Assembly: GCA_001430745.1 (NCBI GenBank)
Contig: KQ482017.1
Location: forward strand, 167,923 to 180,771
Source: Auxenochlorella pyrenoidosa
Taxonomy: Eukaryota > Chlorophyta > Trebouxiophyceae > Chlorellales > Chlorellaceae
Length of the DNA stretch: 12,849 nt
Direction: 5' to 3'
Made by a program: the position numbers and the translations under genes. The stretch's first letter is position 1, and every line of letters starts with the position of its first letter. The notes under the pieces were generated by a model. The model did no database searches. It worked only from the letters and a program-made list of their open reading frames with translations, and was not told the DNA's origin. This document shows, one piece after another, positions 7,368-12,849 of this stretch.

Positions 7368-9459
7368 CTACCCGAGAAGGGTGAGGGAGATGGCGTCGTC
7401 ACTCTGCCAAGCAGCCAGCAGGGAGTTGAGGTCCACAGAGTGGGAGGCCCTGGGGATGATGGAGGTTGGCAGCTGGCCCGCCCCTGCCAGGCCTGTCATG
7501 CTGAGGTCGGGGCAGTGCGGCGCGGGTGCGGCGGCTGCGCGGGTCGGCTCTGCCACGGGCATCGGCACACGGGCCTGCGCTGCAAAGGGGCTGGGCGTCG
7601 GGCTGCTTGAGGTGCGCTCTGCGGCGACGCCTCGGGCCGTGGCAGCATGGTCCGCGCTGGCAAAAGGGTCGGCGGCAGGACCGATGGAGTAGGCCGCAGG
7701 CTGCTGCGCTGCCAGCCCTCGTGGGCTGCCTGGCACTGGCGCAGGCTCGCTGGCCCAGGGAGCCCACTGGGCATCGGCAAAGGGCGTGGCCAGGGGAGCC
7801 GGCTCAGCAGGCACGGCAGGAAGGCTGCAGGGCGCTGTGCCAGCACGCGACAAGCCCGTGCGCTGCATGGCCGCGGCCGCTGGCTTGAATGTGAAGGCAT
7901 CCCAGTCTGGAGGTGCGGCAACGGGGGCAGGCGCGCAGCCACCCCAGAAGCCGCCGAACGCAGACTGCTGCTGCTGCGGGCATGCCGGCTCTGCCGGCTG
8001 CACAGGGCCGCCCCACTGCGCCGATGCTGGTGCCGCCAATGCGTCGGATGGCGGGCAGGACGACAGCTGCGTCTGCAGGCTGCAGCTGCGTTGCATTGGG
8101 GCGCTGCCGCTGCGCTGCAGCGCCAGCTGGCTGACGGTACCGCCATAGGCAGGCAGGAAAGAGAAGGAGGGTCGGGCCTCCTGCCGATCTGCCAGAGGCG
8201 CCTGCACCAAGCCCTGCTGGCGGGCCGGCGCCAGCGCTGCCCACAGCTGCGGCTGGGGCTGCTGCGCTGGCGCCAGCATGTGCACCTGGCCTTGACCAGG
8301 CCAGATCCCCAGGGCCTGCATGGCTCCCAAGGCAGCCTGCTGCGGCGACAGGCCAGCTGGCAGCTGTGGGGCAGGGACAGCCATCGAGACGGCAGCTTGG
8401 GGGGGCAGCAGGCCCAGCTGGCGGCTGAGGGAGCCAGGCGAGGGCAGCAAGGGCGCACTGCCAGCCCGGGATGGGGGCGCGGGGGTGGCAGCGCCTGTGG
8501 CGGATATGCACGGCGCGACCTGAGAGTCGCCTGCCAGCACGAAGACCACCATTGGAGCTGCTGCACTGCTGGCGCGCACGGCAGCGCCGTCTGCCCCGAA
8601 TGCCGCCGGCGAGGGCAGAGCCTGAGGGCTGGGACATGCGCGCTTGGGTGCAGGCACTGCGCCCGGTGCTGCAGCGGCCTTCTGCTTTCTGGGCCGGGTC
8701 TGCTCGCTGTCTGCGCTGTTGTGCGGCAGAGCAGAGGGCGGCCGCTGCAGCTGCTGGCTGTGGCGCCGCCCTCCGCTGCCGTCGCTGCTGCCCGGCGGGC
8801 TGCGCTCGTCAGGATTGGACTCGGGCCGCCACCGCGGGCTGAGGCCCACCGCCTGCAGCAGCTTGCGCTTCATCCATTCTGGAGGGAAGCAAGGGCGGCA
8901 GAGCAGCAGGAAATGGGTGGACTGGTGCTTCAGCTGTGGCTCCTCAGCATCTGGGGCATGGCTGAAGCTGACGCACTGGGTTCTGGAGCGCAGGCACCAG
9001 ACTGGCGTGTGAGGGAGCGCCCGGGAGGGGAGTGGGGGTGGGGGGCAAGACAGTCCTACTCAGCAACCCCTCCCTTTTACTCACCATTGTTACCGCTGGT
9101 GGTGTGGTATCCAAAGACACGAGCAAAGGTTTGCCGCAGTGCAGGCTGCCTGCAGAAGACGAGGGGGAGGGAGGGATGGTGGGGGTGGGGGGCACCTGCC
9201 AGAAAGTTGCGGGACTGTGGCAGGACCAAGTACCAAGACAGTGACAGGGGGGGCGGTTGGAGGGCAGGATGGCAGCGCAGCCAATGCCCCCCTGCACCAA
9301 CAGGCAAGAGGCACACCTCAGGAGGAGGATGGAGGAGCCAACTTCTGCCAAATCTGTGCCGGGCTGGCATAGGTTGAAGGTCTCCGCGGCAGCAGCGTGG
9401 TGCCGAAGCAGATGGCTGCCTGGGCGTGGGTCTGGCCGCTTCTCGACATTTGGTGCCAT
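7368..9459 (-). CDS. Unrecognised 572-residue, mostly disordered, probably nuclear protein
   Basis: Exons: 9459-9317, 9149-9085, 8878-7368. Junction phases match (phase 2 at AG|G, phase 1 at G|AA), and donors and acceptors are good: GAG|GTGTGC...CTTCTGCAG and ATG|GTGAGT...CCCTCCAG. The start is MAPNVEKR. Residues about 30-80 form the only folded-looking part: CQPGTDLAEVGSSILLL, then ALRQTFARVFGYHTTSGNNE (51-70), WMKRKLLQAVGL. Two small introns interrupt it, and splicing creates a pattern of FxxVFGxxTTSxNNxWMxxKL. This resembles short helical modules of plant nuclear proteins, but I cannot name the family. A basic stretch at about 132-150 (PRKQK...PKRA) may be a nuclear signal. The rest is Ala/Pro/Gln/Ser-rich, with recurring motifs: SRAGSAP (206-212), RSGSAP (325-330) and SRAGTAP (413-419). 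RSGSAP fits the RSxSxP 14-3-3 binding form. Aromatic patches (GGFWGG, DWDAFTF, QWAPW) and the C-terminus (DLNSLLAAWQSDDAISL) could be activation segments. A transcriptional regulator is plausible; the specific role is unknown. Confidence 0.72.
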
Positions 9460-9574
9460 GTGGGCTGTCTCCTGAACATGCTGGATTCAGTTTGAAGCCA
9501 AGGGTGCATAAAGGACGGGAGCTCAACGTGGCGGCCGGCCGGCACGCGGAGCTCCGGTAGCGATGGGGGGATCG

Positions 9575-9580
9575 CACGTG
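9575..9580. promoter_or_regulatory. CACGTG (G-box/E-box)
   Basis: A CACGTG palindrome lies 116-121 bp upstream of the ATG at 9459 of the minus-strand 572-residue gene. CACGTG is bound by bHLH and some bZIP factors in green plants. The assignment rests on motif and position alone. Confidence 0.35.
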
Positions 9581-10105
9581 ACATCTCTACCTCAACATAA
9601 CTAAATTGCGCAAAAGCGGGCATAACAGACTGAAAGCTCGCCCGCACCTTGCTCTTCTGGGCCGGCCGCTTGCTTCGAGTTGTTGCTAGCCGCTCTCGTG
9701 CTAACCTTTTGAAATGAACACAGGATAATGCGAGTGTGGACAATTGTCGCACTCGCCGCGTGGTGGTCCTGGTGCATGGGCACCACCTCATGAAACCCGT
9801 AACATATTCACCTCCCGTCGGCCCCCTGGCAGATAAACGACAGTAGATGCATAATGGGTGGAAAAAATAGCGACAGGGGGGGTGTTAGCGACCGATACCC
9901 AAAGCGAACTCCAGCGGCGGCTGCGTCGCCGACGATGCCTTCATCATGCGCTCATGAGAGCTACTTGGGCAGAGGCGATCTGAGCAATCCCCCCAATTAC
10001 GGAGGCGCAGCCTCTGGCTAACTCTGGCTAACTTTTCCATGGCTCATCTCAGGCGAGGCAGCAGGCCTGCTAACATACTGATGTGCCTGCCTGTCCCTGT
10101 CACGC

Positions 10106-10126
10106 ATGATATCATCGATGCATCGA
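10106..10126. repeat. Two abutting perfect palindromes
   Basis: ATGATATCAT (10106-10115) is directly followed, sharing one base, by TCGATGCATCGA (10115-10126). Both are perfect inverted repeats without a spacer. They could be protein-binding sites or chance; no function is assigned. Confidence 0.5.
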
Positions 10127-10287
10127 GCGGATGCCTCCCAAACTGCTGACAACGAGAGACTTGAAGCAGCGTGAAGCAATGCACTGTTGACCCTCATCCC
10201 CCAATCTTCTGGTGCCACCTCCCAGGCACTGTCACTCTGCAGCGACACATGAGGTGTGTCGTGCACTGGCCACCTTCAGCGTGCGCG

Positions 10288-10292
10288 TTACA
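10288..10292 (-). terminator. Candidate polyadenylation signal (TGTAA) for rpl22
   Basis: The plus strand reads TTACA, so TGTAA is on the transcribed sense strand of rpl22, about 190 nt after its stop codon (10485-10483). Motif, strand and distance fit a chlorophyte 3' end. Confidence 0.5.
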
Positions 10293-10482
10293 TTGCTAGC
10301 ATGCCGAGCAACTGCGCTGCAGAGCTGTTGGGTGAGGCGGCGCAGCGAGGCGGGGGAAGAGCGAGGAGCAAGGGGCAGCAGAAGGGAGAGGCGGAAGAGT
10401 GTTTGGGGTCCATGAACGTGATACTACTTTGCTGAAGGTGGAAGGCAGAGACATCTCGGGCGCAGGCTCCAATGCGAGCTGC

Positions 10483-12055
10483 TCACGCCTCGCTCTCCTT
10501 CACCTTAATGGTGATGTGGCAGAGCGGCTTCTTGATCGGGTAGGCGCGGCCCTGCAGAGAGGGCAAGATGGTCAGGGGATCAGGATTGTGAGCGGCTCAT
10601 CATGCAGAGAGGTCGGATTGGCAGCTCTGAGTGCAGCGACGGGACCCAGGCGGATACAAAGCTTTGAGGTGCCACTGATGCTTTGGAACCTGACAAACAA
10701 AGCGCACTTCTCCTGGTGCCGCGCAACAGGCTGGCCTTCATGGCCGATTCCGGCAGGCGGCGCACCTGGGCGCGCGGCTGCGCGCGCTTGAGCACCGGGC
10801 CCTCGTCGGCAAAGCACTCGGACACCACCAGCTTGGCCTTGCGCAGGCCCAGGTTCTGCTTGGCGTTGGCGGCGGCGGACAGCAGCGTCTTGAGCACGGG
10901 TTCGCAAGCCTGCAGTGCAGGCAGGGGTGGAAGTTGTGAGATTACGATCCTGCCGTGCCGATTTCCATCAAGTGCTGCGCAGCGACCAGGCGCTGAGCTT
11001 GCTACCAGGCGCATCGCCGTCCATCAGCCTTGGCGTACACGGCACACACTTGCGCCAAGACCTTTCTGACGGACGAAGCTTGCGGGCTGGCCGCAAAAGC
11101 ACCTGGCAGGCGCGCAAGCAGCATGCTGGCGTGGGCCTCTGCTGGCGTGGGTCCGTGTCGCAAGCTCCGTTGCGGATATTCCGTTGCGGATAGATAGACT
11201 TTAAGCCCAAACAAGCAAGCAAGCTGCTCACCTTGTACGGCATGTACTCGAGGATCATGATCGCCTCCTCGTAGCTGCGGCCGCGGATCTGGTCCAGCAC
11301 GCGGCGCACCTGCAGGCGACGTGAGACACAGGGCCGGACAGGGTCGGACAGACAGAACGTCGTGTGACGCGGCCGATGCCACATGCGCCAGGGGCAGGCA
11401 GCTCCTGGGGGGAGCAGCACAGCCGAGCGGCACCCAAGGCGCACCACGAGCAGCATGTGCACCTGTGCGGCATGCACCCCGCGCGCGGCCCCGTCGCAGG
11501 TGCAGAAGCTGCAATCCTTGTTCCAGCAGCAGCACTGACGCCCTTCCCGGTGGGCTTGACGAGCACTGACATGTGCGCTCACAAGCCGCACCAGGCGGCC
11601 CATGAGCGCTTCTGAGCGATTGCGCGCACCTTGAGGGGGGAGCCGCGCACAAACCGCATGTGCGCCACCGCCTCGGTGGCCGCCTCCGGGGCTGCTGCCG
11701 CGGCCGCCTTGGCCACAATGCTCTGGGAGAGCGCGCTGCTGCGGGCGGCGGCAGGGCGGGCCGCCACGAGCGGCACCTGCAAGGCGGGCGGCAAGAGGCG
11801 GCGGAGGCGGGCGTCGTGTGCGAAGGGCCCACCGGCTGTGCCAGCCACACGAAATGCACTGCAAAGCAACCCTGCTCACGCGCGGAGCCGCTGGAGGGCG
11901 GCAGAGGGCGGGCCCCCGGCAGGCGCCTCCCTGGGCTCCCACACCGCGCATTGCGCCCTCACCGCGCGGAACGCCTTCACGCTGCTCAGCTGCGCAGGCT
12001 TCAGCGCCGCCTGAGCCGCCACTGGCCGCTGCACGCCCACGGTCACCGCCTGCAT
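10483..12055 (-). CDS. rpl22: Plastid large-subunit (50S) ribosomal protein L22, nuclear-encoded
   Basis: Five exons: 12055-11963, 11776-11630, 11309-11232, 10909-10766, 10551-10483, giving 176 residues. All four introns are phase 0 with GTG donors (GTGAGG, GTGCGC, GTGAGC, GTGCGC) and GCAG acceptors. Residues 1 to about 60 ([11 protein letters not shown]..., rich in Ala, Ser, Val and Arg with few acids) look like a plastid transit peptide. From about 66 the L22 fold follows: [20 protein letters not shown] (73-92), [14 protein letters not shown] (93-106), [19 protein letters not shown] (107-125), then [16 protein letters not shown] and the conserved C-terminal hairpin [20 protein letters not shown], with its signature split between exons 4 and 5. 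L22 binds 23S rRNA and its hairpin lines the peptide exit tunnel. [10 protein letters not shown](A)xMILExMPY is characteristic of plastid rather than cytosolic or mitochondrial L22. The gene is divergent from the gene starting at 12374. Confidence 0.93.
11166..11193. repeat. Tandem 14-mer inside rpl22 intron 3
   Basis: TCCGTTGCGGATAT is immediately followed by TCCGTTGCGGATAG (13 of 14 identical). A short CAAG repeat lies about 20 bp further along (about 11212-11222). Both are within the intron (11231-10910), so they do not affect the protein. Confidence 0.8.
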
Positions 12056-12373
12056 ACTGCCTGTGCGCTCCCCTCCACAGCCAGCAGGCTCAAGATGTAA
12101 GGGAGAGTTGTGCGCGAGGGAAAGAGGGTGTGGGTGGCCAATGCATGAGGAGGGCAGAGGCTTGCCTGCTGCCGCATGCTGGAGGCTTACCTGCGTGCTG
12201 CGCGTCAAAGGGGGGCAGGCAGGCCCTCTTGAGCATTCCAAACCAACATCGATCACCACAGCTTCCCTCGAGGAGCGCCGCAGCGTCCCGCAAGCCCCCA
12301 AGACAGCACCCTCACCTCCTTCCTCCATCGCCAGTCGCTACCGGCTTACAGCAGGCAGCCTAGCGTCCCGGCA
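12056..12373. promoter_or_regulatory. Short bidirectional promoter region
   Basis: Only 318 bp separate the ATG of rpl22 (minus strand, 12055) from the first ATG of the next gene (plus strand, 12374). Both 5' UTRs and promoters must fit here unless upstream noncoding exons exist. I see no clear TATA box. The last ~80 bp before 12374 are C/T-rich with AG-ending acceptor-like sites (for example CATCGCCAG), so a 5' UTR intron for the right-hand gene is possible. Confidence 0.5.
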
Positions 12374-12849
12374 ATGCAGGCAGTGGCTCAGCAGCAGCGG
12401 GCGGCGCTGGGCCCGCACCAGCAGCAGCAGGGGCGTGCCCGCCCCGCCGCTGCGTCGCCGCCGCCGCCCAAGGGCGGCTTCAGCAGCAGCGCAGCCCGGC
12501 AGCGCAGCGGCGCTGGCGCCAGCAGCAGCAGCAGCAGCAGCACAGCCGTGCGGTGAGCGTTGGGGGGCGATGTGTATGCCGTGAGCACACGGGCGCAGTG
12601 TCACCCGCCCTGCATTGCTTCACTGCACCTCCCATCGTGTTGTGCCTCCACAGGCTGCCGCCGGTGTGTGCGCGGCGGGAGCGCGACCCCATTGTGGCGC
12701 CGGTGATCCAGATGGGCCCTCATGACGAGGTGCGCCCTTCTTCCTTGGTGCCACGCGCCGAAAATGTCGACGCGCACACTGGAGGGTGCCGGCATGCGCC
12801 GCTGCTGCATGCCCGCCACAGCCTGTATAGCTCCAGGGGCCAAAGCGTG
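12374..12849 (+). CDS. 5' end of a gene for a Gln/Ser-rich protein (3' partial, unrecognised)
   Basis: Exon 1 is 12374-12552 and exon 2 is 12654-12729, joined in phase 2 by a good intron (GCG|GTGAGC...CCTCCACAG, 101 nt). A donor at 12730 (GAG|GTGCGC) opens a further intron, and the remaining sequence to the window edge is probably mostly that intron. The visible 85 residues begin MQAVAQQQRAALG, then HQQQQ, a Pro run before KGGF, and a run of seven Ser (about 12520-12540). They end with a better-ordered stretch, LPPVCARRERDPIVAPVIQM (about 61-80), then GPHDE. The N-terminus is low-complexity and carries no recognisable domain; the second exon looks like the start of a folded region. The family is not recognised. 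Whether exon 3 begins near 12827-12833 cannot be decided. Confidence 0.6.

Larger units (their letters stand above)
9460..10482. other. Intergenic region: promoter of the 572-residue gene and 3' UTR of rpl22
   Basis: About 1 kb with no convincing coding frame. The right part, down to the TGTAA at 10292-10288 on the minus strand, is the probable rpl22 3' UTR and contains a purine-rich plus-strand tract (about 10335-10410). The left part should hold the promoter of the 572-residue gene, including a CACGTG box at 9575-9580 and two GGCCGGC-type GC clusters (about 9532-9542 and 9659-9668). Between them are a tandem CTCTGGCTAA pair (about 10012-10031) and overlapping palindromes at 10106-10126. Confidence 0.5.

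Noticed and set aside
7647..9377. A 576-codon plus-strand open frame antisense to the 572-residue gene
   Set aside because: Its translation is dominated by Arg, Trp, Cys and Gln in the pattern expected from reading GC-rich codons backwards, it begins in the middle of a coding exon, and it runs across introns of the minus-strand gene.
10968..11951. Minus-strand 327-codon frame treated as a single protein
   Set aside because: Only 11309-11232 of it is real (rpl22 exon 3). The rest is intron or exon 2 read in the wrong frame, as shown by the L22 alignment through consensus splice sites.
1..12849. CRISPR array, tRNA, rRNA, prokaryotic operon or viral genes
   Set aside because: No regularly spaced repeats, no tRNA cloverleaf, no rRNA sequence, and no capsid, polymerase or transposase motif was found. 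All genes are intron-bearing eukaryotic genes.

Overview
The window looks like nuclear DNA from a green alga, most probably a chlorophyte of the Chlorella/Coccomyxa type; this is inference. The signs are GC-rich coding sequence with high third-position GC, several short spliceosomal introns per gene (about 95-320 nt), TGTAA polyadenylation motifs, proteins full of Ala/Gln/Pro/Ser low-complexity tracts, and a nuclear, intron-split gene for plastid ribosomal protein L22. No bacterial, viral or organellar gene arrangement is visible. Exon models below were built by hand from splice-site consensus, intron-phase matching and reading-frame continuity.

Layout, left to right. (1) 1-756, plus: the 3' end of a Met/Gln/Ala-rich protein, probably a nuclear regulator, with TGTAA signals at 1113 and 1140. 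(2) 3685-1246, minus: a four-exon gene whose N-terminus joins a LisH motif to a helix resembling that of metazoan NPAT, the histone-gene coactivator. (3) 3686-4421: a divergent promoter region with an AT-rich patch, a dispersed repeat copy and a TGACGTCA palindrome. (4) 4422-5650, plus: a four-exon gene for an unrecognised 242-residue protein, one intron of which appears to be GC-AG; the kilobase after it is either a long 3' UTR or holds unresolved exons. (5) 6670-7367: a convergent intergenic stretch with two more copies of the repeat. (6) 9459-7368, minus: a three-exon gene for a 572-residue, largely disordered, probably nuclear protein with a compact N-terminal module and recurring R-x-G-S/T-A-P phospho-type motifs. 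(7) 9460-10482: intergenic, with a G-box, overlapping palindromes and the L22 3' UTR. (8) 12055-10483, minus: five-exon plastid rpl22, with all introns in phase 0. (9) 12374 onward, plus: the 5' end of a gene for a Gln/Ser-rich protein that runs off the window, divergent from rpl22 across 318 bp.

The genes do not form a pathway. This is ordinary eukaryotic gene order, with independent genes in convergent and divergent pairs. The most interesting items are the NPAT-like LisH protein, the uncharacterised 572-residue protein, the unrecognised 242-residue protein and the dispersed repeat family.
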